DNA from: Kuschelorhynchus macadamiae
Lineage: Eukaryota; Arthropoda; Insecta; Coleoptera; Curculionidae
Direction: 5' to 3'
DNA length: 64,000 nucleotides
Assembly (NCBI GenBank): GCA_030620095.1
Contig: JAUTXW010002186.1
Span: 355,449 to 419,448, forward strand
Of this stretch, positions 12,401-23,188 are shown piece by piece (position 1 is the first letter of the stretch; every line of letters begins with the position of its first letter). The position numbers and the translations under genes are program-made. The notes below the pieces were generated by a model, which was given only the letters and a program-made list of their open reading frames with translations, ran no database searches and was not told where the DNA came from.

Positions 12401-12689
12401 TGTCAAAAAAATAAATGTTTTTGAAAGCCCAAAACTATGTTTTCCTGTTTATCTTCTACTCATCTCTAAACTAATCATACGAGTTGACCCAAGTTCTTGA
12501 CCTCTGCCAAAGAAAACGTAAGTCTACGTATAGTGGCCAAAATATGCAGCTGCAAAGGTGCAAAACCACCGATCGTGCTCAATTTTGTATCAGACTCTAG
12601 AAGGAACGGAATAGAAACCTGTCTTCCGTATATTTACTTCTTTCGCCCAGAATCAACCGTTTAGATGATACAGAGCAAACCCAGAGAAA
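9447..12689. other. intronic, no element recognised
   Basis: About 3.2 kb. 9459-9545 contains several cgat-rich words, including tatcgata at 9536. 9610-9960 is less AT-rich than its surroundings and may be unique sequence. An 8-bp tgacgtca lies near 10278. No open frame with protein-like composition, and no inverted or tandem structure, was seen. Confidence 0.4.
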
Positions 12690-12715
12690 GTGATTTACCA
12701 TTTTCATTTGTTTAG

Positions 12716-13025
12716 GTATACCGAGCTAAGAAAATCCGTCCAGGACACTACGATCCTTGTTTTGAACATGTCTTGCATTGTCGCAGATGTCATCACCGCT
12801 GTCGACTACCAAGCTCCTTGTAGGGCAAAGGCACAAAATCGAATCACAGAAACAACTACTCAACTGGCTAATACCACGATAGGCATTGAATTACACTGCT
12901 AACTCCTGACTTTTTGTTGAGAGCAATAATGTTAATATATCTCACGTTACACAAACGTCATAAGAAAGGCACTACCATCCTTGTCTGGAACATGTCCTGC
13001 AATATCGCAGACGCAGTGATCTATT
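12716..13025 (+). other. short Cys-rich segment present twice
   Basis: After a pyrimidine-rich stretch ending tttgtttag at 12715, a frame reads YRAKKIRPGHYDPCFEHVLH then CRRCHHRC, reaching a stop near 12822. A shorter diverged copy at 12966-13020 reads HYHPCLEHVLQYRRR in the equivalent frame. The two share about 80 percent of bases over 50 bp. The spacing of cysteines loosely recalls a TNF-receptor-type module, but it is too short to call. It may be an exon relic of another gene, duplicated, or chance. Confidence 0.25.
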
Positions 13026-13830
13026 TTAGTCAAACGACGATAGCTATTCGGGGGTAAAAAAGCTAAACATGTTTAGATTTTTTCTTGAGATGAAACACCA
13101 GTTTTAATTTTACTAGTCTGCAGAAAAAGGCTATTTTAGGATGTTTTTATTTATCAAACAACAGCAAATGCACATAATTTCGTCGTAAAATGTTTTATAG
13201 TCGCTTTATAGATGCAAAAGAAAATTTATTGTATTTAATCGGTAATTTATTTTCTACGAAAGGAAAGTAAGTTAATTGCATACCTTTTAGGAAAGTGTTG
13301 ATTCCTTCATAAAAGACAAAAATGTTAAATTAATACTTAACCTTTAAAGTCGATAGCACATAAGAGAATCTTTCAATTCGCATAAAAAGTTAGGCAAAAA
13401 GCTTTGACTGAACGTCTTAGAGCTGGGCTTTACGTAAATTGGTTTTACCTTATCATGTGGCGATATAGATTCAACATTGACTATTTTTTATATCGAAAAA
13501 TCAGCACTAAGAAAAATAGTTAAGAATTATTCTTCAGAGTAAAAATATTATAAAATGTTTGTAAATTAGTTGTTTTATTATTTATTTTAATATAAGGTAA
13601 GTAATCTGAAATAGTTTAAATATATGACCAAAAAACACAAACCATGGTGTCGAAGAAAAAAAACTGTTCAAAAACATGCGATGGGGAATGGAGCAGTAGT
13701 TCTCAGTGATCTCCATTGGTAAATCCAGATTGTGGTGGGTTTATTGTTATGATAATCTTTGACTTCGAGCACTTCAGTGATATTTCTGCAAAGCATGTGA
13801 CACCTGGTGGAGTCCTTATAGGCCAGAAAT
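13026..13830. other. intronic, nothing recognised
   Basis: AT-rich. The left part of the Tc1 relic may begin near 13690, but I cannot read it. Confidence 0.4.
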
Positions 13831-13839
13831 TTTGTTTCA

Positions 13840-14205
13840 TCATAAAATTGTAAGACCACGTCTAACATGTCAGATAAGACAATTCCTGAAGACCCAGCAT
13901 ATTCCAAGTGTTAACTGGCCAGCTTTTAGTAGAGAACTTAATCCGATTAAGTATTTATGAGATGTTCTGAATTGGAAGATAAGAAGCAAACATTTGACTT
14001 TATTAAGTTCTTAACAGCTTACTTTATCTCTTCAGGAAGAATGAGTCAATTAAGTATTTATGAAATGTGCTGAATTGGAAGACAAGAAACAAACCTGTGA
14101 CTTTAGGAGCTTCTTAACAGCTTTCTGTAACTCTTCGAAAAGAATGAGTCAACATACCTTAAGAGAATATACAGATTTTGACTGAAAGTGTGCTGAAAAG
14201 GTACA
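13840..14205 (+). pseudogene. Tc1-like transposase relic, C-terminal part
   Basis: The + frame reads RPRLTCQIRQFLKTQHIPSV then NWPAFSRELNPIKYL, a stop, and DVLNWKIRSK. This is the end of a Tc1 transposase (family pattern DNARPH...WPAFSPDLNPIEHLWDVLD). The last catalytic acid of the family (Glu in NPIE) is Lys here, SPDL is SREL, and the Trp of LWDVL is a stop, so it is dead. A segment of about 103 bp (13944-14046) is tandemly repeated at 14047-14150 with roughly 80 percent identity. The C-terminal helix region then continues as NIPQ-RI near 14155. Confidence 0.65.
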
Positions 14206-14740
14206 AAGCAGTAATTTAATCACGAAGAGGTTATCTAAGTTACTAAATTTGTTTTATCATCGTTTATTCTCGAGCCTACGGAGAAAGAAATATTCGAAAA
14301 TTATGTTATATATATAAACAACAAAGTTGCCAGTTTACTAAGGTTTTTTATGGTTTAGTTATGAGAACAAAAAAACATATTGCTTGAGAGAAACTTCAAA
14401 GTCCGAAAAGTATTGCTAGACTTTCGCCATTGCTTACTTTGAGTCACATCTTTAGCCGTTGCATCTAATACAAGTCCTTCCACTATTTTTACCACGCAGA
14501 TCTCTTTTTATCTGCCATACCAGTTATTGATTCTTTCTCATAGAAAATGACCCTTGCTTAGTGATCTAAACGTGACCAGATTAACCCACGTTTTTAAATT
14601 ATTGCTATTTCCTCTTTTCCCTGTTTAGCACCTCGTGTTACTTGTCAGATGGCTTACTACAAAATAAAAAATGTGTTAATTAAAATGCATATAGTTTATA
14701 CTCATATTCCTTAACCGACTGAGATAGAAGCTGGATTTAA
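14206..14740. other. intronic, nothing recognised
   Basis: No coding or repeat signal recognised. Confidence 0.4.
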
Positions 14741-14749
14741 CCTCTCAAA

Positions 14750-15115
14750 AAATCCTGTTAGTTATTCGTCTTCCTCTGCCGTTCGATATCCATTGTTAGA
14801 CAAAGGCCTCTCCCAATGTTTTCTACCTTGCCTTGTTCTGTACCTACTTATGCCAGTCTCTCCCCCTATCGCTTTGAGACCATCCAGTCATCTCTTTGTA
14901 GATCTTTTAGTAGTCAGTCACCAAACCAACTTTATCTTAGATTTGTTGTCCTTCCCATTATATCCGTCCCTTTTGGTTTTTTTTCTCTTTCTGCTTCTTA
15001 AACTATTTTCCAACACGGCTCGTCCCATTCCTCGTTGTGTCGATCGTAGTATTCTTTTTGTAATTTTGTGAGAGAGAGTTTCTGTTTTATACGTCAACAT
15101 TAGTGTCTAGTAGTT
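14750..15115 (-). pseudogene. RTE-like LINE ORF, C-terminal relic
   Basis: The minus frame at 15100-14918 reads LTYKTETLSHK...QRGMGRAVLENSLRSRKRKK. This corresponds to the post-RT region of RTE-type LINEs (pattern LTYGCETWxLT...QRAMERxMLGxSLRDRxxN). Further downstream, RTRQGRKHWERPLSNN in another frame fits the final QNRxxWRxxxEAxxQQW segment. Frame changes between the pieces mark it as decayed. The RT part of the same element appears to lie at 15770-16090 on the same strand, separated by an inserted repeat. Confidence 0.5.
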
Positions 15116-15207
15116 CTTTAGGAATATCGGGGTATGTTTATTTTTCAAGATGTATCCCAGCTTACCGAAAGTTACGCAGCCCTGACTGATTCTTCTCAGG
15201 TTGTTAT

Positions 15208-15677
15208 AGTTTAAATATCTTGAACAGAAACAAATGTTTTAAATATGTTTAAAGTACCATTACTTGTTTTGAACAGTTGTTTTTTAAACATTTTATCAAA
15301 ATAGAGGATCTTAAACGTTTTTTAAACATCAATACGCTTTAAATTATTTAAAACTACATAAAATGTTCTTTTTTTTTTGTTAATTGATTACAAAACTGGT
15401 TTGAGAAACATATTCTTCTACCAAAACAAAGATATACATGTCGGTATACAGTGAATAAATTAAAGTAATAATAATTGTCTATAATAATATCAAGTTTAAA
15501 ACAAGTGTTTTAGAAGGTATTCTTTTTATTTTAAACATAATTCCCACCTTGAAGTTTATATATATAAAATATGTTTAAAATAAAAAAAAACAATTTAACT
15601 GTTCAACCATAAGAAAGAAACCCATATATTTGGTTTAGTTTCCTCAGTTTTATTGCCGGAACCAAGTATATATATTC
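15208..15677 (+). repeat. gttttaaac-rich repeat, copy A
   Basis: It shares ordered blocks with the reverse complement of 16975-17318: aatatgtttaaa, accattacttgtttt, aagtgtttt, taaacataatt, tcaccttg, ggtttagtttcc and gaaccaagta. Copies A and B thus form an inverted pair around the RT relic. Copy A sits between the RT and C-terminal pieces of that LINE, which suggests it inserted there. Confidence 0.5.
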
Positions 15678-15769
15678 TTCTACTGTTTCTATTGGTTGAT
15701 TTTGTAGTAAGAATATTTTTTCGGTATTGTTGGATGGTATTACAGTTGTAATTCTAATTTTTTAAAGAT

Positions 15770-16090
15770 ATTTACCAGTGAGAGGGGTGAACAGCTTAGG
15801 TTCTTGACGCACGCCTTTGAGAACGAGTATGTTTCTAGTTTGGGTATCTTCGCCTATTTAATGTACATGGTTGCATCCTGGTATATGTTTTTTTTCATTG
15901 TCACATCTAGAGTCGATTCTGACATTATTCAGGGACTTAAATATTGGTCGTATGTTATCGAATGCTTTTTGAAAGTCTAGAAACCCTAGATTTAATGGGA
16001 TATTGTATTTCTGTGCATATGTGTTTGTTTCTACTATAACCTCTATGAAATCCTATCTGTTTCACCTCTTTAGCATTTTAATAGACCTCT
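15770..16090 (-). pseudogene. RTE-like reverse transcriptase relic
   Basis: Minus-strand pieces in shifting frames: QIGFHRGYS (RT motif QAGFRKGYS), then NIPLNLGFLDFQKAFDNI (motif DFEKAFD) with NNVRIDSRC, and lower down VLKGVRQEPKLFT (motif GVRQGDTISPKLFT, partly deleted). Order and spacing match the RTE clade of LINEs. The FADD box is not visible, presumably lost with the inserted repeat. The piece is non-functional. Confidence 0.6.
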
Positions 16091-16139
16091 TCAATCATAC
16101 GAGACAATACGTCGGTGAACAAACGAGAATCGATTTGTA

Positions 16140-16480
16140 CCCCGCTAAAAGTCTCTAGCAATACAGTTAGACCGGAGTATCTACGGTACCGGCTAGCGTC
16201 GCAATAGTAGTTTATCATAGTTGCCACCATGCAGATGCGGATCGTGGAGGTGCAACGACCGGTAATTGTCGATGTTACACCCGATAATTTCGACGATATT
16301 TATTGGTGTCCCATTTTAGTACAGGTTCAGATCGATAGGGGCGTTGCGTCAAGAAACCGAGCTCTCGAAATTATGATTTATATTAACTACTAGCTGATGT
16401 ACCCGCAGGCTCGCCCGGTTTATTGTAGCTAAATTACTAAATAGCAATTTTAAAAAAAAGCGTAAAAATCTGAAAAAATA
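16140..16480. other. GC-richer unique block and repeat end
   Basis: 16140-16345 is markedly less AT-rich than its surroundings, but I recognise no gene. At 16388-16420, actagctgatgtacccgc and gctcgcccgg form a word pair commonly seen at an end of insect repeats. I do not assign a family. Confidence 0.3.
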
Positions 16481-16484
16481 TCGA

Positions 16485-16530
16485 AGGGTAATTTTTTCAC
16501 GATTACAATATTTCCTTTTTACTATTACCA
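16485..16530 (+). repeat. array-type element, 3' end fragment
   Basis: Carries the family's 3' signature ttttttcacgattacaata followed by tttcctttttac. See the fuller copy at 23189-24375. Confidence 0.5.
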
Positions 16531-16974
16531 ATATAGCAAATGTTATAAATCAACTATTTAGTTCCTATTTCGTTAACTAACGGGAGTAGTATTTAGACTA
16601 TTTCTTATTTATTTAAAACTTCCCTGCAGACCTTACACAGAAATCCAATTCTGTTGTAATTAGTTTTACCATACGACCTAAATTTCTTTTTAAATTATTC
16701 TATTTTTGCTATTGTGTATATAGTACGTCCATAAAGTCACACAAATTTTATTTTGGACAAAAGTATTAAAATACGAAAAAAAATATATTAAATTGCTCTT
16801 TGTTAATAGTTATAATAAGTATGTATTGAAGGTAATCTTTTTTAAATGGTTTTTAGTCTCTATCGACGTATTGAGTTATTAGATATCGAGCTCTCCTATA
16901 TTGTACCGTGTATAATGTAATAATGTCGAACAACATCAACAAACTATTCATACTACAAAATCAATCAATACAAA

Positions 16975-17318
16975 CATATATTTACTTGGTTTCCGCATTA
17001 AAATTGGGGAAACTAAACCCAAAACATGGGTTCTTTCCTTATTTTTTAACAAAACATGTATTTTAAACAGTTTAAGACATTTTTGTTTTGTTTCAAACAT
17101 ATTTTTAACTACAAGGTGACAATTATGTTTAAATAAAAAAATCATGTTTAAAACACTTCTTTTGAACTCTGATATTATAGTTAATTATTATTAGATTAAT
17201 GTATTAACTGTAGGTATATGTTTATTTTTTTAAGTTTAAAATAATTTAGAACAAAACTGTTTAAAACAAGTAATGGTGTTTTAAACATATTTAGAACATG
17301 CTATAAGGTATCATCCCC
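16975..17318 (-). repeat. gttttaaac-rich repeat, copy B (inverted)
   Basis: Inverted partner of 15208-15677, about 345 bp, with shared blocks including ggaaactaaaccca and tgttttaaacat. It is not recognisable as an LTR or TIR of a known element. Confidence 0.5.
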
Positions 17319-19320
17319 TCTAATTTTCTCATTTACTATCATTTGGGAAAAATAAAAAAAAGTCATGCAGAGGAAATTTTTCACTCACCAAATCTGGTTT
17401 GTGATTTCCAATATCTTCCAACTTATAGAGTTGCTGACAAAAAGTGTGTTTCTTGAAATAGAAAACCCTGAACATTTTTAGCTCTTTAGAAAAAGATTAA
17501 AGTTTAATTAATTAAGTTATTAATGATAGTATTTGGATTTATTTGTAGACAAAAATCAATGAACTCTATACTCCGTACCTGGAGCGGCCCCGAGCATTGT
17601 CAAGATTTTTTTTAGGGGCAAATGTGACAAGGATGTCGTGTGGGAATGTCGTCTAGCTTCCACTCGTAACATTAAATGAGTTTATTTCTATATAAAAAAG
17701 TGGGCTTAAATTTTAGGTAGTTTGGTTTGTTTTTTTTTTTTTGGTTAAAAGTGCCCTTGTAAAATTGTTATTAAAGCTTTCGAGCGTGCCGAAAAATTTA
17801 GAAAAGCTGTGGTTTTAGTTGGTTTTATTCTAGTGGGATATTAACATCTATACATTTAAAAGTGACTGATGCCATTCTTGTCCTATATTGATGCTTTACG
17901 TGCAAGTGATTAGATTTGTAGCGTAGAAAATGATTTTCAATTCAAAATCTATATACCTATTTACTTAAAAGACAAGGCGATTTTTTTTCTGCTTCGCCAG
18001 CAGCTCTCTTAAGGTTTTTTACACCTTTAAGAGTGGAATTTTAAAAAATTAAGAAATCAATTTTCAGAAAATAATTTTCAAAAGCCACTGACAAGTGAAC
18101 TGTTTTAAAAACTCATGTGGTTAAAAAGATATTGTAAAAAAAAGAAAAATACATCTGACCTCCCTAGGGGCGAGTTTCCAAAAATCCTTTATTATCTTTT
18201 TATCTGTACCGGTTTCAAAAATAAGTCAGTGAGTGAATTTCGATTTTATAATGTATAAATTAGTAAAGTGTAAAAGGTTTTACTAAAAATACTTTTTACG
18301 TTTTAGACTAATTTAATAACTCGTTATATAATTTTCAACGAATAACTCAAATTTTCACTTATATAAAATCCTTGTGCGTTAGATTAAAGTGTACTAATGA
18401 ATATTTTAATTTAACTTTAAAAAAAGAAAAAGGTTATTATATTTAACAAAATAAAACTCGATGCAGATTTTTTTCCTACGCACCCGAAAAAAAAACATAC
18501 AAATCTATAATTGCATTTATTAGAGAATATGCTCCATTATTTTCTCTAAATTATTTCAAACATATAAAGAGCTGTTTTTTTTATCGAATTTTAAGACGGT
18601 GTATATTCCAGAGTATAAAGGACCTTTTGTGTATTATTTAATCGTAATTAATTTAAAAAATAAAGTTTTATAAACCCCGCAAGTCGGCGGCGCGCGGCGG
18701 GTTGCATGAAAATGTATTTGCTTCACTTTTGTAGATCGACGGGGCCATTCCAGTTACGGTTATAGAACCCAATCATAGAAATCAACTACTTTTAATAGTA
18801 GACCATGATAACAGTTATCGCAAAATTATAGCATTGAGTCATATTACTTGTCAACATAGTTGACTTTTCAACTCACTCGCTTTTTTTAACAATTTTACTT
18901 CTAAAATAGGTGTTTTCTATTAGAAAAACTAGAAATTATTTGTCTGTTAATTGCCATGCCACTAGCCTATAGCCAAACCCACAAGATGCACCATTAAAAA
19001 TATTTTTACGAAGTTTAGAAGCATTTCAAATCTGAAAAGCAAAAAAGAGGAAATGATGACAATGAGAATCATGATTTGAATATTCTTTGGTACATTGTAA
19101 AAAATAAGGAATACCTCTCCATAAATGCGTACTCGTTACGGACCACGAAGAACTTCACGTAAGTATAGCCGCAAAGTTAAAAAAAACTTCTACAATTGAA
19201 TGTTAAATAAATTGAATAATGTTAAAGATTCCTTTAAAAAAATTATTGGCAAACCGTCAAATCTGAGGGACTTGGTATCAGAAAAATTCTAGTTTATGAA
19301 ACAAGTGCGATTTTAGGGTC
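17319..19320. other. intronic, nothing coding
   Basis: Two kilobases of AT-rich sequence. Within it, 18677-18705 is an isolated GC block (ggcggcgcgcggcggg). No protein or repeat family recognised. Confidence 0.4.
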
Positions 19321-19321
19321 G

Positions 19322-19475
19322 AAAGATGGTTAATGTGTGGTGTGGACTGCTGGAAAATAAAATACTAAGACCACACTATTTTGAAGGCACATTGACTGGT
19401 CCCTTGTATTATCAACAACATGACTCCACATATGACAACGAAGTTTATAAACATGATATTAATGACATGACTTAA
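19322..19475 (+). pseudogene. mariner-like transposase fragment
   Basis: The + frame reads KMVNVWCGLLENKILRPHYF then EGTLTGPLYYQQHDSTYDNE, ending at a stop at about 19475. It matches the VNVWCG...GPFFFEGTLTG..Y segment between the first and second catalytic Asp of mariner-like transposases, the same region as VNVWCGMIDSYVIGAF in the protein at 5603-6674. A later Asp (QQHDS) could be the second acid with a deletion before it. Flanking sequence shows no TIRs. Confidence 0.6.
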
Positions 19476-20070
19476 GAAATGCATCATCTAAATGAAGAAA
19501 ATACTCATTTTATAGAAAATGCAATTGGACACTCCTGTTATTGATATGCATTTAAAGCCAGGGGGACATATTAGCTACACTCTTTCGTATTTTTTTATTG
19601 TTATTTTTATAGCTAATAAATAAATCGTTAATTTCGTTTGTTGGTTTAATTTATTATATATTACATGCTTTTACACATTACATACAAATTAATTTTTGTT
19701 AAAATTTCTTAAATATATGTACTTTAATAAAATGACTTAATTTTTTACATCCATTTGGAATTATTATTATCATGGCCAACTATTAATCTGATTTCTATTG
19801 ACAAATTAATCCTAATATCTTTAGGTTATCTTATCGGAAATACAAACCTAAAATATAACAAGTGGGTTATTTCTGAAAAAGTTTATTAAACTCTTTATAG
19901 AGAGCTATGTTTATATAGGGTGTTTTATTTTAAAAAAATACACCTTTTGTCGCCACCTATATATGTACAAAGATACTGGAAATCACAATATAAGATAAGA
20001 AATGAAAAAATTAGTGCTACCTTAGAGGCTGTGGCTTGGCATCTATAGAATTTTCCATACTGGATTGTCT
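19476..20070. other. intronic, mostly unrecognised
   Basis: 19914-19945 has a tatagggtgtttt word like the ends of the short TIR elements elsewhere in the window, but no partner end was found. Confidence 0.35.
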
Positions 20071-20111
20071 CAAAAAGTAAGGAGTCTTGGATCTCGACTC
20101 CTTACTTTTTG
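20071..20111. repeat. perfect 16-bp hairpin
   Basis: Arms caaaaagtaaggagtc (20071-20086) and its exact reverse complement (20096-20111) with a 9-nt spacer. A weaker inverted match, agaggctgtgg, lies at 20033 and about 20165. Confidence 0.8.
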
Positions 20112-20874
20112 TACAATTTATAAAGTATTTACATTATGTATTCCATATCCTCTAAGCTTTGGGCCACAGCCTCTTCTCATCCACAATGAATTAAGGTGCA
20201 TGAAGTTTTATTCTTATTCATGATTTGACAATGTTTTTAAAGATTGTCAGAAATGTATTTCAAGTTGAACAGACGATTGATTTCATAAAAACCTGCTTGT
20301 TGCTCCCCCTTTCTCCTTGCTTACTACTTGCAAATTAAGCTTCTGCAGAATAACGAGATTTTCTATAACAACTCCATTTAGAAAAATATTCTTATGAGGA
20401 CGCTAGAGAGGAATAAATATGAAGTAAAAAAATTGTATCATGGAAACTGTGAATTATTGATACAGCGAAGCTGAATTTTTTGTCTTTTAAACTATGCTTT
20501 TAAGCCACAAAATAGTTAATTAATTAGAGCATGAACAGAGGATTTAAGTAGCAAAAGTTTAATTGTAAAGTGAAATGTATGTATGTTCAAAATGGCAATT
20601 TATTGATATGTTAAACCTAAGTTTTCTATGAACCTGTATAGTAAAGAATTCGTCAACTTCTTGTAAATTGTGCGCTATTCCAGAGGTGTACTATCAACTC
20701 GCGAACTCTCAGTTAACCAAGAGTTTGTCATACAGGTGTGGGTATACTTCTTACCTATTAAAATATTAGTCAGAAATGCGGAACCGGACTGTGTAGACTG
20801 GAAAGGCGTACCTTAATACCGTGAGTCTATATTAGAGAGTTTAAGCAACAAACGTGAGGTTACGTAACGTAGGC

Positions 20875-20876
<2 letters not shown>
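20112..20876. other. intronic, nothing recognised
   Basis: No coding or repeat signal recognised. Confidence 0.4.

Positions 20877-20913
<37 letters not shown>
20877..20913. repeat. (TA)n microsatellite
   Basis: A TA run of about 37 bp directly abutting the left end of the MITE at 20914. Confidence 0.95.
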
Positions 20914-20919
<6 letters not shown>

Positions 20920-21576
20920 GTTCGAATAAGGGTACGGAGCGACTGTATCTCGACAATGGTACGGCCTAGAGGTTTGAGAAAAAATGCTTATAAGTAAAAT
21001 GGGCAAAAGAAATAGCTGGAAATTATATTATATTATATTATCACTAAAATTTAGCTAGTTTTATGCTGGTTTAAAGTCTTTCAAGAAAATAGTACTTTTC
21101 CATTTAACTTTTTTCCGAATTTCAGAAAAATGTATAAACGCCCTCTAGTTTATTTACTTTAAACTAAACAGTTTACCAAAAAAAAATTGTTTAAAAAAGC
21201 ATAAAATGCGAAAATGATGAAATCGTTTAAACGGTTCAGACGATATTAAAATGCAAATATTTACAGATCCTTTGGCTCGCTCCTCCCTTATTATGATAGA
21301 TACGAAAAAATCTCGTAAAGCAAAATAGTGCGGTGTTACCTAAGCTGTCAAATGATGTTTTAAAAGTTATAGATCATCGTCTAACTTTCTAAGATGGCGT
21401 GATTTTATGTTTATTCATAGTAGTTACGCACCCTAGCGGTCAAATTACGAACTTCAAAATAATTTCTAGCTATTTCTCTTGCATATTTTACTTATAAAAT
21501 TTTTTTTCCCAAACCTCTAGGCCGGCCCTATCATTGTCGAGATACAGCCTCTCCGTACCCTTATCCGGACGCCCTG
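20914..21576. mobile_element. MITE with about 125-bp TIRs
   Basis: The left end (agggtgttcgaataagggta, then cggag, tatctcgacaatg, ggcctagaggtttg, ataagtaaaat and aaatagctggaaatta) is matched in order by the reverse complement of 21450-21576. TA lies outside both ends; the left one is drawn from a (TA)n tract. The interior of about 400 bp has no coding capacity. It fits a Tc1/mariner-related non-autonomous element. Confidence 0.75.
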
Positions 21577-22200
21577 TATATAGAAAAAGGTTTTTTTTCG
21601 GGATGACGCTAAAACACAATTAGACTGGGCCTTCCGGAGGCACGTGTTTCTGGCTACTTAGTCTTCACGTCAAATAGTTGAGAGACGAGTACTAGCGCCA
21701 AACTTAACACACAAAACCACTCTAGAGCAAAACCGACATTTGTGGTTACGAAGAGAACATACGCTGGACTTGATACTCTACTATTATACTATATGATACT
21801 AATACTATTACGACGGAGTAGCATAAAGCCAGTTGTGGCGAAACTAACCTAACCTAACCTAACCCAAAAGTAGCTAAATCAAATGTAGAAGATTAAGGCA
21901 GCTTAATTAAACCTAATTTTATGTAAATAACTTAATAAACTCTTTTGGCGTATCAGGAACTTCGTAAAGGCCTTCGGTTTACGATTTATTAATTTTGGTT
22001 TCTGAATTGCACAAACAGGTATTTCTTTCGGGCTTCCTAGTTTTCCTCTTTTTTTCATTATGTAGCGGTTCCCAGAAAAGATGCTTTTTAAAAGACGTTG
22101 GTACATTCGTATTAATTTAGCGTTGTCCATTTTTAATATGTTTGTTTTAATTTAGTGTTCGTTATGATTATTCTCTAATGTTTTTGTGTTAACTAAAAAG
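21577..22200. other. intronic, with telomere-like run
   Basis: 21600-21840 is less AT-rich but unidentified. A cctaa run lies at 21844-21866. The open frame at 21903-22130 on the minus strand has no recognisable features. Confidence 0.35.
21844..21866. repeat. (CCTAA)n, four units
   Basis: ctaacctaacctaacctaac, equal to the insect telomeric TTAGG on the other strand. A run this short is common within insect chromosomes and need not be telomeric in origin. Confidence 0.8.
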
Positions 22201-22209
22201 ATTTATAAA

Positions 22210-22690
22210 AAAAAATTCGAATTCTTAATATTCTTAGCACCGCCGAAATTGCCAACACTTTGTTCTATAAATTGTGGATAATTTCGACAAGCATTTTTAG
22301 TAAAAAAACACGCAAAAAATAAAAAAATAGCCCAAAACATAAAATCTGAACCTTCTATAATATCCCATTCACAATATAGTTTTTGAAATTAAAACGAAGT
22401 TACCATATTAATCGAGTAGGACCATTTTTAATAAAAACAACAGAATTTATGTTATTTTTATTGGCAATTGAATTTAAAACAGAAAACTAATAAAAAAACT
22501 GGTCTAATTGACAATTACAAACACTTCGCTTTAGGCTGTCGATAGTTTCAGCGGACACTTTTTGTTGCAAAAATAATATAAAAAAATAAAAATACAGCTA
22601 GGAATATAAAATCTAAACCACAGATAACCCAAACATAAAATAACTTACAAAATATAAGTAATTTTAATTAAAAAAGTTTTTGAAATGCAT
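22210..22690 (+). repeat. degenerate tandem repeat, about 245-bp period
   Basis: Two diverged units share aaaataaaaa-ta, cataaaatct-aacc, and the ending gtttttgaaat. Identity is low. Confidence 0.35.
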
Positions 22691-22896
22691 GCAGAATTGG
22701 TACCTTACAAAACCGCAGATCTGCCTTCAGGTTGTCTGACACACGACTAAACTTTAATTTTTGACGCCTATACCTAGAAACCTACTCCTGCCACCATTTA
22801 TCAACATGGTTGCCACATGTCCACAGATAGCCTTGAGTCGCATTATTTTTAAATATTTTTTGGATAATTATTATTAAATTGCCCTCATCTACCTTA

Positions 22897-23062
22897 GACG
22901 GTACCGGCGCCGGCGTAAGCATTAACTGTAAAAACCCCACCCCCTTCAATTGGGCCGATGACATCGTGCTAGTGATGACAGATTGCTTCCATAAAGCAGA
23001 ATTACAGCTTGATAGACTGATCACGAAAAAAACACAGGTGATGATAAACCTGGTCAGAATCT
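22897..23062 (+). pseudogene. LINE reverse transcriptase fragment (ADD box)
   Basis: The + frame reads PFNWADDIVLVMTDC...KAELQLDRL-TKKTQVMINL. The WADDIVLV box corresponds to the FADDIVL catalytic motif of LINE reverse transcriptases, and KTQVMINL to the following LxxxKTxxM strand. Codons between the two motifs are partly deleted. The clade looks RTE-like. It is isolated, with no flanking RT domains. Confidence 0.6.
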
Positions 23063-23188
23063 AAAATAACTTAATAGAGGGAAATCAAGTCACATCCTAC
23101 ATGAAATAAAGATAGGTGAAAGAATCAGACCTGCGAAATTGAATGAAGAATTGGATTGACGTGTTCTGTTTTCGAGAAATTATTTTAA

